Assembly: GCF_023156385.1 (NCBI RefSeq)
Contig: NZ_JAKZAK010000031.1
Location: 1 to 62,449, forward strand
Length of the DNA: 62,449 bases
From: Marinobacter xestospongiae
GTDB lineage: Bacteria > Pseudomonadota > Gammaproteobacteria > Pseudomonadales > Oleiphilaceae
Reading direction: 5' to 3'
The notes under the pieces were generated by a model, which was given only the letters and a program-made list of their open reading frames with translations, did no database searches and had not been told where the DNA came from. The first letter of the stretch is position 1. Each line of letters opens with the position of its first letter. A program made the translations under genes and the position numbers. Positions 17,950 to 26,468 of this stretch are shown piece by piece.

Positions 17950-18276
17950 GCGCCCGGGATGGAAAAAAGCCGGCCCCAAGAGGCCGGCAAGCTCACCCGC
18001 TTGTTGCAGATCACTCACGGTATCGTCGCATTCGATCAATCAAAGGAGATAGCAATACAGCGCCTGGGCATGGCAAACCCAAGAGGCCCCGCCGATGTGA
18101 AGCCGGGCCTGTCTTTTAATCTAGCCAAAAAAAGCTGCTGTGGGAGCGGGCGTCGGGTGAGACCGGGTTCAGGACCGGAGCGGGCTGTGCCGGGCGCTGA
18201 CAAAGCCGCTGATTTACAACGCGAATTAAGCGGCCCGGCCTAATTGGTGCGGTTACAAACTGTTACAAAATGCCGG
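17950..18276. other. Noncoding gap between HDOD gene and DUF2489 gene
   Basis: About 330 bases without a convincing gene; a 94-codon open frame on the plus strand lacks a ribosome site and runs through a terminator stem. It holds a minus-strand terminator at 17963-17988, an AAAAAAA tract at 18127-18133, and a TGTGGGAGCGGGC string at about 18139-18151 that resembles the head of pseudomonad REP elements. It may be a long 3' untranslated region of the minus-strand genes or a small RNA. Confidence 0.45.
17963..17988 (-). terminator. Minus-strand intrinsic terminator
   Basis: Stem GCCGGCC / GGCCGGC with loop CCAAGA; on the minus strand it is followed by six T. It faces the transcript coming from the DUF2489 and molybdopterin genes, about 290 bases after the last stop codon. 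Confidence 0.8.
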
Positions 18277-18732
18277 TCAAAACGTGTGCTGACGCAGCGC
18301 GGTGGCGGCCCGGCGGATGGCGTCGGCGTGCTGCTGCTCCACCGCAAAGCGTTCCTTGTCCATCTTGCGCACAAACTTCCGATCGGTGTCCTGGCGTGCC
18401 TGGTGCGTCGGCATATGGCTGATCTGGTCGTGCACCTCCTGAAACACCTGGTACGGCGGTTGGGTCAGCAGCTCCGGCGCCACCAGCTCCAGCAGTCCCT
18501 TGATCCGCAGGCACGCTTCCGAGTATTCCACCTGATCCTGCTCAATGGCCATGGCCAGCACCTGCAGGCTGTCGACAATGCTCTCCCGGCGCTGGGCATG
18601 GAAAGCCGCCTGGCTGCGTTCCCGAGCCCGAGCCCGGCGCAGGATACGCCACTGGCGAACGATAAACAGCACTAGCAGGACGCTGGCGATCAGACCGGCG
18701 ACAATCAGACTCCACTGCAGCCATGCTGGCAT
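18277..18732 (-). CDS. DUF2489 membrane protein
   Basis: A 151-residue protein with one N-terminal membrane segment (about residues 8-27) and a soluble helical remainder with conserved acidic/His residues (EACLRIKGLLELVAPELL). This matches the DUF2489 family of gammaproteobacteria, function unknown. The ATG is preceded by CAGGAG at good spacing; a TTG three codons earlier is the other option. It follows the molybdopterin enzyme on the same strand with a 52-base gap, so the two may be cotranscribed. Confidence 0.8.
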   Translation of the reverse strand: MPAWLQWSLIVAGLIASVLLVLFIVRQWRILRRARARERSQAAFHAQRRESIVDSLQVLAMAIEQDQVEYSEACLRIKGLLELVAPELLTQPPYQVFQEVHDQISHMPTHQARQDTDRKFVRKMDKERFAVEQQHADAIRRAATALRQHTF

Positions 18733-18784
18733 GGTGTACAACTCCTGGGACGACCCGCGCCAGGGGGCGCGGTGGGTGATTGGT

Positions 18785-21061
18785 TCATGGTTCGCCGCAC
18801 CGGTGAACCGTGACGGTCTGGCCGTTCAGTACCGAGGTGCCGCTGAGCGGGTCCACCTGGTCGTCGCCCAGCACGTCATTGATGCTGCAGCCGGCGTGGG
18901 CGGCGGCGACCGACTGACCGGAACCGGGCCGGTGATGTCCCCAGCCGTGGGGAATGGACACCACGCCGGGCATCAGATCTTCGGTGATTTCCACCGGAAT
19001 CACAACCTCCCCGGCGCGGCCGCGAACCCGGGCCGGCTGCCCCGGTTCCAGGCCAAGATCGGCCGCATCCCCGGGATGAATCTGCAGGGTACAGCGATCT
19101 TTACCCTTGACCAGGCGGTGGCTGTTGTGGAGCCAGGAGTTGTTGCTGCGCAGATGGCGTCGACCGATCAGTTGCAGACCCTCCCCCGGCTGGTCCCGGA
19201 GTCGGTCGTGCAGTCGCTCCAGATCTTTCAGATAGCGGCGGGGGGCGAGATTGATGCAGCCATCCCGGGTGAACAGCCGCTCAGGCAGGCTCGGTTGCAG
19301 TGGTCCCAGATCCACCCCGGAGGGGGCCTGTTGCAGGCTCGACAGTGACAGCCCCTTGGGCAGGGCCTGCCAGCGCCGGTTCAGCGGGCTCAATTCAGCC
19401 AGAGTGTGTAGCGGGTGGCGCTCGGGCAGCAGATCCAGCACCAGGTCGGTCAGCGGCTGACCCAGTGAGCGCAGGGGGCCGCCGCCGTGGCCATAGGGGC
19501 CGCTGCGCAGCAGCAGGTCGAGGATGGGGTCGGGACCAAGCTGCTTGAAGGCACGCCAGCCCAGTTCCTGGCGCCACCCCAGACGCCCGTCGTGTCGTCG
19601 CTGTTCCAGTCGGTGGGCCAGTTCCAGCAGTATCTGCCAGTCATGGCGGCTGTTGGCGTCAGCCTCGAACAGGGGCGGGCTGAACTTGCTGGTGTTGCGC
19701 ACCGACAACAGGTTGAAGATCAGATCGTAATGACTGCGTTCCAGCGCCGAGGTCGGCGGCAGGATGACGTCGGCATGGCGGTTGGTTTCGTTGATGTAGT
19801 AATCCACAGATACCATGAAATCCAGGCCCGCCAGCGCCTGTTCCAGGCGTTGGCCATTGGGGCTCGACAGCACCGGGTTGCCCGCCAGGCAGACAAAGCC
19901 CCGGATCTGGCCATCACCGGGCGTCAGCATCTCCTCGGCCATGGTGCTGGCGGGAAACTCGCCGCCAAACTCCGGTAATCCCTGCACCCGACTGTGGCGT
20001 CGGCCAATGTGACCGGCCTGGCCCGCCATGGCGCCGAGCCCCACCAGATCCACCGCGGGCTGGGTAAACATCACCCCGCCGGGCACGTCGAGCTTGCCGG
20101 TCAGGATGTTGAGGACGTGAATCAGCCAGGTGGCGACGCCGCCGTGTGCCTGGGTGCTGGTCCCCATGCGGCCGTAGAGAGCCGCCCTGGGGGTGGTCGC
20201 CAGCTGCCGGGCAAGCGCACGGATGTCGGCTGCGGCGATGCCGGTGTGAGCGTCGACCTGCTCCGGCGCGAAGGGCAGGGCGGCCAGCTCCACCAGATCC
20301 CGATCCTTGAGCCAGGGCTCGATGTGCCCGGGGTTGACCAGGCCCTCGTCAAACAGGGTGTGCACCATCGCCATCAACATCAGGGCATCGCTGCCGGGAC
20401 GGATGAAGTGGAAACGGTCGGCCACCGCCGCAGTCTCGGTACGGCGCGGATCGATCACCACCAGCTCGCCACCCCGGCCCTGCAGGGCCTTGATGCGATG
20501 GCGGAAGCCCGGCACCGACATCAGGCTGCCGTTGGAGGCCATCGGGTTGGCTCCCAGGCAGATCAGCAGGTCGGTGCGGTCGATGTCGGGGATCGGAAAC
20601 AGCAGCTGGTGACCGAACAGCTCCAGATTCGCCAGCATATGGGGCAACTGATCATTGGAGGTAGCGGAGAAGCGGTTGCGGGTGCCCAGCGCCTTGAGAA
20701 ATGGCAGGTTGGCCACCAGAGCGCCGTGGTTGTGGACGTTGGGATTGCCCAGATAGGCGCCAACGGCATCGCGGCCATGAGCCTGCCGCACCCGGTCGAG
20801 CTGCTCCGCGACCAGGTCCAGGGCCTCATCCCAGGCCAGTGGCTGCCAGCCGTCGGCAGTTCGCCGCACCGGCTGGCGCAGCCGTTCGGGGTCGTTGTGG
20901 AGGTCTTGCAGGGCGACCGCCTTGGGGCAGATGTAGCCGCGGCTCAGCGGGTCCTGGGGGTCGCCCTGGATGCTGTCGATCTGGCCCTCACGGACCGTGA
21001 TGGTGATGCCGCACATGGCTTCGCACAGGTGGCAGGTGCGGTGGTGGGTTCCGGTGTCCAA
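18785..21061 (-). CDS. Cytoplasmic molybdopterin oxidoreductase
   Basis: DMSO-reductase-family molybdopterin enzyme, 758 residues. An N-terminal [4Fe-4S] site is formed by Cys10, Cys13, Cys17 and Cys45. No Tat signal is present, so it should stay in the cytosol. Cofactor-binding segments include LLICLGANPMASNGS and VVIDPRRTETAAVADRF, and there is a C-terminal molydopterin dinucleotide-binding domain (HPGDAADLGLEPGQPARVRG). No Cys lies between residues 46 and 167, where formate dehydrogenases and nitrate reductases carry the Cys/Sec metal ligand. The only available start is TTG, behind GAGGGAGAG. Substrate is unknown; assimilatory or formate-dehydrogenase-like labels would be guesses. Confidence 0.82.
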   Translation of the reverse strand: MDTGTHHRTCHLCEAMCGITITVREGQIDSIQGDPQDPLSRGYICPKAVALQDLHNDPERLRQPVRRTADGWQPLAWDEALDLVAEQLDRVRQAHGRDAVGAYLGNPNVHNHGALVANLPFLKALGTRNRFSATSNDQLPHMLANLELFGHQLLFPIPDIDRTDLLICLGANPMASNGSLMSVPGFRHRIKALQGRGGELVVIDPRRTETAAVADRFHFIRPGSDALMLMAMVHTLFDEGLVNPGHIEPWLKDRDLVELAALPFAPEQVDAHTGIAAADIRALARQLATTPRAALYGRMGTSTQAHGGVATWLIHVLNILTGKLDVPGGVMFTQPAVDLVGLGAMAGQAGHIGRRHSRVQGLPEFGGEFPASTMAEEMLTPGDGQIRGFVCLAGNPVLSSPNGQRLEQALAGLDFMVSVDYYINETNRHADVILPPTSALERSHYDLIFNLLSVRNTSKFSPPLFEADANSRHDWQILLELAHRLEQRRHDGRLGWRQELGWRAFKQLGPDPILDLLLRSGPYGHGGGPLRSLGQPLTDLVLDLLPERHPLHTLAELSPLNRRWQALPKGLSLSSLQQAPSGVDLGPLQPSLPERLFTRDGCINLAPRRYLKDLERLHDRLRDQPGEGLQLIGRRHLRSNNSWLHNSHRLVKGKDRCTLQIHPGDAADLGLEPGQPARVRGRAGEVVIPVEITEDLMPGVVSIPHGWGHHRPGSGQSVAAAHAGCSINDVLGDDQVDPLSGTSVLNGQTVTVHRCGEP

Positions 21062-21198
21062 GTTGCTCTCCCTCTGGTTGCGCCCGGTTTGTTATTGGCA
21101 GGGCGTCAGAGAGCAGGTTAGCAGCATTCGCTGCGCTTGGAACCTCCCGCAGGGCCAGCCCGACCAGCGCTTGCTAAGGTGCCGGTCGGGCTGCCGTC

Positions 21199-22785
21199 TC
21201 AGGCGCCGGGGAAGGCGGTCCAGCCGTCGAGCCAGGAGGTTCGCGACAGCGGGTTGAGAGCTCCCTGGAACACGGCGGATTCGTCAAAGAACTCGCTCTG
21301 GGGCGGTTTCACCGCCTGCATCTGACGCATCTGGACCCGGGTCTCGAAGCTGGGCGCATACAGGTCGCGGGCGGTACTGTGGAGGGCGCCGTCCATGCGG
21401 ATGGCGTTGTTGAAGGCCGGGTTGCGCAGCCAGTCGTTTTCGCTGAAGCCGAAATCGTCATCGCTGTCACCGGACTCGTCCGGCCCGCGACCGAGACGAC
21501 CGGTATTGGCCAGCAGGTTGTGGCTGAAGGTGAGGGTTTCGGCGCTGGTGAGCGACAGCACTTCATCCCGGGTGTCCACCGCCTCAATGGCGTAGCTGTC
21601 GATGATCATATTGTGAAAATGACCGCCACTGCCTTCCCGCAGCACCATGCCGCGATGCTGCTTCTCGGACTGGCCGGCTCCCACCAGGGTAACGTTGTAG
21701 AAGGTGGGCTCGGAGCGGGGGCGGGCACTGTGGTTGTTGCCGTTGTTGTCCCCCTCAAAGGCGTTGTCGCCGACGTCCGGGTGCTGCTGGATCACCGCGA
21801 ACTGGACCCGGCCGGTCCAGCCCCAGTCCCAGTCGATGCTGTCATCGCCGGCGCCGGAAATCACGATGTTCTTCAGATCCACGGTGCCGCCGAACATTTC
21901 GATGCCGTCGTCCAGGGCGCGGTGTACCTGAACGTTGCGGATGATGGTGCCGCTGCCGCAACCGCCCAGGGTGAGGCCGTTGAGCTCGTTGTCCTTGTAG
22001 ACCTCGAAGCCGGCGTACTCAATGCGGGTGTACTCCACCAGGCCGCAGCTGCCGTTGGCATTGGTACCACCGAACTGACCGCGGCGGTCGCCTTCCGGTA
22101 CCCCTTCAATGGAGGCGTTGGGCTGGTTGACGGGCGCGTCGCCGAGCAGGACCACGCCGCCCCAGTCGCCCCGGTGGCGCTTGCCTTCCGGTTGGCTGCT
22201 GGTGAACACGACGGGGGCTTCGGCCTGGCCGCGGGCGTACAGCCGGCTGTCCCGGGTCACGATCAGCGCGGAGCCGTTCTCGCCTTCAATGGTGACCCCG
22301 GGTTCGATGGTGAGGTTGGCACCATCGACAAACACGATCTTCTCGAGGATGTAGCGATTACCGCTTTCCCACACGGTGTTTTCGACGATGTTGTCACTGA
22401 CCCGGATGGCGCGGTTTTCAAACGCTGTGAAGCCGGCGATGGCGGCCACCGCCACGCCGACCACCGGGATCAGGGTGGTGGAGCGGCGGCGGAGCCAGCT
22501 GCGATTGCTGTCCTGGTCCGTGTCACGATCGCCCTGTCCCAGTGCCGATGGGTTGCTGCGCGCCATCAGCGGCTCGCCATGGTCGGCGGCCTGGACCTCC
22601 CGCGCCAGTGCCTGCATCTCAGGCCCGCCGTGGCTCTCGACCCGTCGCAGTACATCGGCGCGGTAACCCGGCTCCCGCAGCAGTGAGTTGAGGTGGACAA
22701 ACTCCACTCCCGGACAGGCGCCCTTGTCGATTCGGCGCTTCAGTTGCCACAGTTTCTCCACCAGCATTGAGGGTTGACCTGACAT
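21199..22785 (-). CDS. Membrane-anchored right-handed beta-helix protein
   Basis: A 528-residue protein of unusual layout. Residues 1-100 are polar and partly helical, with no signal peptide. A single membrane segment follows (about 104-121, after the basic LRRR), then about 400 residues of beta-helix repeats with the family's LTIEPGVTI, GDWGGVVLLGDAPVN, VEYTRIEYAGFE and LDDGIEMFGGTVDLKNI motifs. By the positive-inside rule the N-terminal part is cytosolic and the beta-helix periplasmic. Similar beta-helices are normally exported as free or outer membrane proteins of unknown role. AGGGGAG precedes the ATG. Confidence 0.75.
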   Translation of the reverse strand: MSGQPSMLVEKLWQLKRRIDKGACPGVEFVHLNSLLREPGYRADVLRRVESHGGPEMQALAREVQAADHGEPLMARSNPSALGQGDRDTDQDSNRSWLRRRSTTLIPVVGVAVAAIAGFTAFENRAIRVSDNIVENTVWESGNRYILEKIVFVDGANLTIEPGVTIEGENGSALIVTRDSRLYARGQAEAPVVFTSSQPEGKRHRGDWGGVVLLGDAPVNQPNASIEGVPEGDRRGQFGGTNANGSCGLVEYTRIEYAGFEVYKDNELNGLTLGGCGSGTIIRNVQVHRALDDGIEMFGGTVDLKNIVISGAGDDSIDWDWGWTGRVQFAVIQQHPDVGDNAFEGDNNGNNHSARPRSEPTFYNVTLVGAGQSEKQHRGMVLREGSGGHFHNMIIDSYAIEAVDTRDEVLSLTSAETLTFSHNLLANTGRLGRGPDESGDSDDDFGFSENDWLRNPAFNNAIRMDGALHSTARDLYAPSFETRVQMRQMQAVKPPQSEFFDESAVFQGALNPLSRTSWLDGWTAFPGA

Positions 22786-23168
22786 AACGACTACTCCCCT
22801 GTATCAGTAAGGGAGTGTTTTACCGATGGTTTATGAAGATCGTGTGAATGTGTGACGATTTTCTCATTCTGGCCGTCACCGGCCGTACAAAAGTCATCTG
22901 ACTGCAATGTTGGTGTAGTCCAATGGCGCCGCCGAACTCACAGAGTCTTTGCTCTGATCTCGGGCGGCTTTGGCAGCCTCAGGTGTCACTATCGCACTCC
23001 AAAACCGGAAACCTTCCGGAAGTCGTCAGCCGTTACGAACGTGTTCGACCAGAGCGGTCTCCATTTGAGAAGTTGCCGTCAGTCACTATGGCCAGTAGGC
23101 TGCGAGAGTAGGGCGTTTTCAAACGTGTTCCGGGCGCACTCGTGCCCACGGTGACGTTCGGAGGTTCC
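22786..23168. other. Divergent intergenic region
   Basis: About 380 bases between the divergent beta-helix and CHAD genes. I see no gene, no clear promoter pair and no strong hairpin. It is less GC-rich near the beta-helix start (22800-22870). Confidence 0.4.
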
Positions 23169-24038
23169 ATGCGCTATCGCCTCAATCCCAGCGGCAACTT
23201 TGGCAAGCAGTTGCAGCGCCTGATCCAGTCCATCAATGAAGACATCGCCGTTGCCCTTCTGCAGGCCTGCCGTGATCCCGAAACCGGTGTCCACCAGACC
23301 CGCAAGAGCTGTAAGGAAATCCGTGCGCTGTTGCGGCTGCTGCGTCCGCAGATCGGAGTGGAGGCGTTTCGCCATCATCAGGCCCGTTATCGACACGTTG
23401 CCGGGGTGTTGTCCGGAAGCCGGGACGCCATGGTGATGGTCAATACCTGGCGTGCTTTGCAGGATGAGCGGCAGGAATTGCAGGCCGAAGGTTTTGATCG
23501 GGTCACCGCCATGCTGACCGAGCGCGCCCGGGAAGACCCGCTCACCAGCAAGGGGCAGGCGTTCTTCGTTGATCTGGCCCTGGAGATGGAGGCCCAGCGT
23601 TTTCTGGCGCGGGATTGGCAATTGCCCAGGCGGTTGGAGGATCTCAAGCCCAACTTCAGGCGTCTCTATCGCAAAGCCCGTGATGCTGAACGCCGGGCGC
23701 TGGCCTCCGACGACATCGACGATTTTCACGACTTCCGCAAACGCAGCAAGGATCTGTTCTACAGCCTGCGAATCCTGATTCCACTCCATGACAAACGCTT
23801 CAAGAAGCAGGTGCAGGCCTTTGAGGGCATGACCGAAGTCCAGGGACTGGCCAATGATCACGCCGTGCTGGCCGAATACCTGGAAACGCACCGGGAGTCC
23901 CTGGGACTTGCAGCGGATGACGAGCAGCGGCTAACCGCTGCGATACAGGATCGGCTGCAGGCGTTGCAGGCACAGGCTCACGAGTGGGCGGAAGCGCTGT
24001 TGAAGGATAAACCGCGGGTATTTGTTAAGCGTCTTTGA
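23169..24038 (+). CDS. CHAD domain protein
   Basis: A 289-residue, all-helical protein with two half-repeats of the CHAD domain: VHQTRKSCKEIRALLRLLR (41-59) and FHDFRKRSKDLFYSL (186-200). The conserved His, Arg and Lys residues face a basic pore that binds polyphosphate in CHAD proteins studied so far. There is no fused CYTH triphosphatase domain. Start ATG follows GGAGG at short spacing. It stands alone, and no ppk or ppx gene is in the window, so a link to polyphosphate granules is inference from the family. Confidence 0.88.
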   Translation: MRYRLNPSGNFGKQLQRLIQSINEDIAVALLQACRDPETGVHQTRKSCKEIRALLRLLRPQIGVEAFRHHQARYRHVAGVLSGSRDAMVMVNTWRALQDERQELQAEGFDRVTAMLTERAREDPLTSKGQAFFVDLALEMEAQRFLARDWQLPRRLEDLKPNFRRLYRKARDAERRALASDDIDDFHDFRKRSKDLFYSLRILIPLHDKRFKKQVQAFEGMTEVQGLANDHAVLAEYLETHRESLGLAADDEQRLTAAIQDRLQALQAQAHEWAEALLKDKPRVFVKRL

Positions 24039-24211
24039 AAGGGAGGAGGCACGACGTCAAGGCCTTGTCATTGGACGTGCTTGGCCACCAGGAATGGAAC
24101 TCGCGCGGTGTCGGTGCCAGGTTTTGGCGGTTGTCAAAGAAGGAGTCGTTGACACTTGGTTGACACCTAGAAGGCTAAAGTGGGGGAGGGGACTCGTAAG
24201 TTACTGATTGA

Positions 24212-24288
<77 letters not shown>

Positions 24289-24320
24289 TTTTCGTACTTT
24301 CGGGAGCTTCTCGGGAGGAG

Positions 24321-24359
24321 AAAGCGGGCGCCATTATACCGGTGCGGTGTGGCGCCCGC
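24321..24359 (-). terminator. rpoD terminator with TATAAT in its loop
   Basis: Perfect 9-bp stem GCGGGCGCC (24324-24332) / GGCGCCCGC (24351-24359) just after the rpoD stop, followed on the minus strand by TTT. Its 18-base loop contains TATAAT (24338 to 24333), placed about 45 bases before the tRNA-Ile 5' end. The same bases may therefore end the rpoD transcript and start the tRNA transcript. No good -35 is present. Confidence 0.6.
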
Positions 24360-24373
24360 CACTGCTGTGGGGA

Positions 24374-26215
24374 TTAACCGTTGCCCTGATCGTCAATAAA
24401 GCCGCGCAGGTGATCGGAGCGGGATGGATGACGCAGTTTGCGCAATGCCTTGGCCTCGATCTGACGAATCCGTTCACGGGTGACGTCGAACTGTTTGCCG
24501 ACCTCTTCCAGGGTGTGGTCGGTGTTCATCTCGATACCGAAACGCATCCGCAGTACCTTGGATTCCCGGGCCGTCAGGCCGGACAGCACGGAGCGGGTCG
24601 CTTCCCGCAGGCCTTCGGCAGTGGCAGAATCCACCGGCGACAGCGCCTGGATGTCCTCGATGAAATCCCCCAGATGGGAATCTTCGTCGTCGCCGATCGG
24701 GGTTTCCATGGAGATCGGTTCCTTGGCGATCTTCAACACCTTGCGGATCTTGTCTTCGGGCATGTCCATGCGCTCACCCAGCTCTTCCGGCGTGGGCTCG
24801 CGGCCCATCTCCTGCAGCATCTGACGGGAGATGCGGTTGAGCTTGTTGATGGTCTCGATCATGTGCACCGGAATACGGATGGTGCGGGCCTGGTCCGCGA
24901 TGGAGCGGGTGATGGCCTGACGAATCCACCAGGTAGCGTAAGTGGAAAACTTATAGCCACGACGGTACTCGAACTTGTCCACCGCCTTCATCAAGCCGAT
25001 GTTGCCTTCCTGGATCAGGTCCAGGAACTGCAGGCCGCGGTTGGTGTACTTCTTGGCAATGGAGATCACCAGACGCAGGTTGGCCTCGACCATTTCTTTC
25101 TTGGCACGGCGCGCCTTGGCTTCACCGATGGACACCCGGCGGTTGATTTCCTTGATGTCCGGAATCTCCAGATCCACTTCGCTCTGAACGTTATGGATGC
25201 GCTTCTGCAGACGCACGATCTCGTCGGCGCGCTCACCGAGGGCAGAGGCATAGCCCTTGCTGCTCTTGGCCAGGTCTTCGGCCCACTCCAGGTTGGTCTC
25301 GTTACCCGGGAACCATTTGATGAAGTCCTTGCGCGGCATACGACACTCGCGCACACAGATCTTCATGATGGCCCGCTCGTTCTCACGCACCATTTCGTTG
25401 GTGGAGCGAACCACGTTGACCAGTTCCTCGAACGCCTTGTTGGCCAGCTTGAACGGGGCAAATACCTCGCCCAGCTCATTCAGCGCCTGCTGGGTGGCCT
25501 TGTCGGAACGGCCCTTGTCGCTGAGCATAACCTCGGCGGCTTTCAGCTTCTCACGCAGGAGCTCGAAACGCAGGCGGGTTTCTTCCGGATCCGGACCACT
25601 TTCGGTTTCTTCCTCGTCGTCGCTGTCATCGTCGCTGTCCGAGGAAGAATCCGGCACATTGCTGGCGGTGTCGTCGGTGCCCATGAACGGCTCGGCGTCG
25701 TCCGGGTCGAGGAAGCCGGTGACGATGTCGCTGATGCGGCCTTCGTTCTCGATAATGCGCTCGTAAGCCTGCAGCACGGTGCCGGCGGTGCCCGGGAAAT
25801 GGGCAACGGCGGCCATCACGTCGCGGATGCCTTCTTCGATGCGCTTGGCGATAACGATCTCGCCTTCCCGGGTCAGCAGCTCAACGGTACCCATTTCCCG
25901 CATGTACATACGGACAGGGTCGGTGGTGCGGCCAGCGTCAGTTTCAACAGCGGCGAGGGCGGCGGCGGCTTCGGCAGCTGCGGCTTCGTCGGCGGCGGAG
26001 TCGCCATCGGTCATGAGCAGGGTGTCCGCGTCCGGTGCTTCTTCGCAGACCTGGATGCCCATGTCATTGATCATGCGGATGATGTCTTCGACCTGATCGG
26101 GATCCGCTATGTCTTCCGGGAGGTGATCGTTCACCTCGGCGTAAGTCAGGTAACCTTGTTCCTTGCCTCGGGCAATGAGGTCTTTCAAACGTGATTTCTG
26201 CGAATTGCCTGACAT
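24374..26215 (-). CDS. rpoD: RNA polymerase sigma-70 factor RpoD
   Basis: Primary sigma factor, 613 residues from the ATG at MSGNSQKSRLKDLI, which matches the Pseudomonas N-terminus; a GTG two codons earlier is possible. Region 1.1 covers about 1-75. Region 1.2 begins DPVRMYMREMGTVELLTREGE. An acidic non-conserved region lies around 190-215. Region 2 contains FSTYATWWIRQAITR (-10 recognition and melting), region 3 follows, and region 4 has TLEEVGKQFDVTRERIRQIEAKALRKLR (-35 recognition). It is the last gene of the rpsU-dnaG-rpoD operon. Confidence 0.99.
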   Translation of the reverse strand: MSGNSQKSRLKDLIARGKEQGYLTYAEVNDHLPEDIADPDQVEDIIRMINDMGIQVCEEAPDADTLLMTDGDSAADEAAAAEAAAALAAVETDAGRTTDPVRMYMREMGTVELLTREGEIVIAKRIEEGIRDVMAAVAHFPGTAGTVLQAYERIIENEGRISDIVTGFLDPDDAEPFMGTDDTASNVPDSSSDSDDDSDDEEETESGPDPEETRLRFELLREKLKAAEVMLSDKGRSDKATQQALNELGEVFAPFKLANKAFEELVNVVRSTNEMVRENERAIMKICVRECRMPRKDFIKWFPGNETNLEWAEDLAKSSKGYASALGERADEIVRLQKRIHNVQSEVDLEIPDIKEINRRVSIGEAKARRAKKEMVEANLRLVISIAKKYTNRGLQFLDLIQEGNIGLMKAVDKFEYRRGYKFSTYATWWIRQAITRSIADQARTIRIPVHMIETINKLNRISRQMLQEMGREPTPEELGERMDMPEDKIRKVLKIAKEPISMETPIGDDEDSHLGDFIEDIQALSPVDSATAEGLREATRSVLSGLTARESKVLRMRFGIEMNTDHTLEEVGKQFDVTRERIRQIEAKALRKLRHPSRSDHLRGFIDDQGNG

Positions 26216-26261
26216 AGACACCCTGTGAACTCGCTGGTAAAAGGAAAAAAGTTAAACAGCC

Positions 26262-26267
26262 ATTATA
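26262..26267 (-). promoter_or_regulatory. Possible rpoD promoter -10
   Basis: TATAAT on the minus strand 47 bases before the rpoD start, inside a small inverted repeat ACAGC..GCTGT. The -35 position reads TGGCAC, a poor match. It would let rpoD be expressed apart from dnaG. Confidence 0.4.
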
Positions 26268-26468
26268 GCTGTCGCGTGGTTTGTGTGCCACTGGATGGTT
26301 AGATGGTGATCAATACCGTTAGTTTCAAGGCCGCTGGTGGTAAAGCCCCGTGCCGCCGTGATCTCCAGTGTTCAAACCGTCGTTCTGTCGCCAGTTTGGG
26401 GCGGGCTGGCTTGACCCCGTTGCGCCAGGTTTCCCTGATGCGGTTGTCCCCCGTTATCGCGCAGCCAA

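Noticed and set aside
17959..18243. 94-codon plus-strand frame after the HDOD gene
   Set aside because: Starts inside a terminator stem, without a ribosome site or conserved features.
22852..23154. Open frames of 62-100 codons between the beta-helix and CHAD genes
   Set aside because: No ribosome site, overlapping frames, no hydrophobic or domain pattern; treated as noncoding.
24139..24177. Two TTGACA strings in the CHAD-tRNA gap as a promoter
   Set aside because: No -10 at 16-18 bases from either; nothing on the plus strand to transcribe before the minus-strand tRNA.
24347..26194. 615-codon open frame opposite rpoD
   Set aside because: Antisense shadow of rpoD with low-complexity composition and overlap with the terminator; no family motif.
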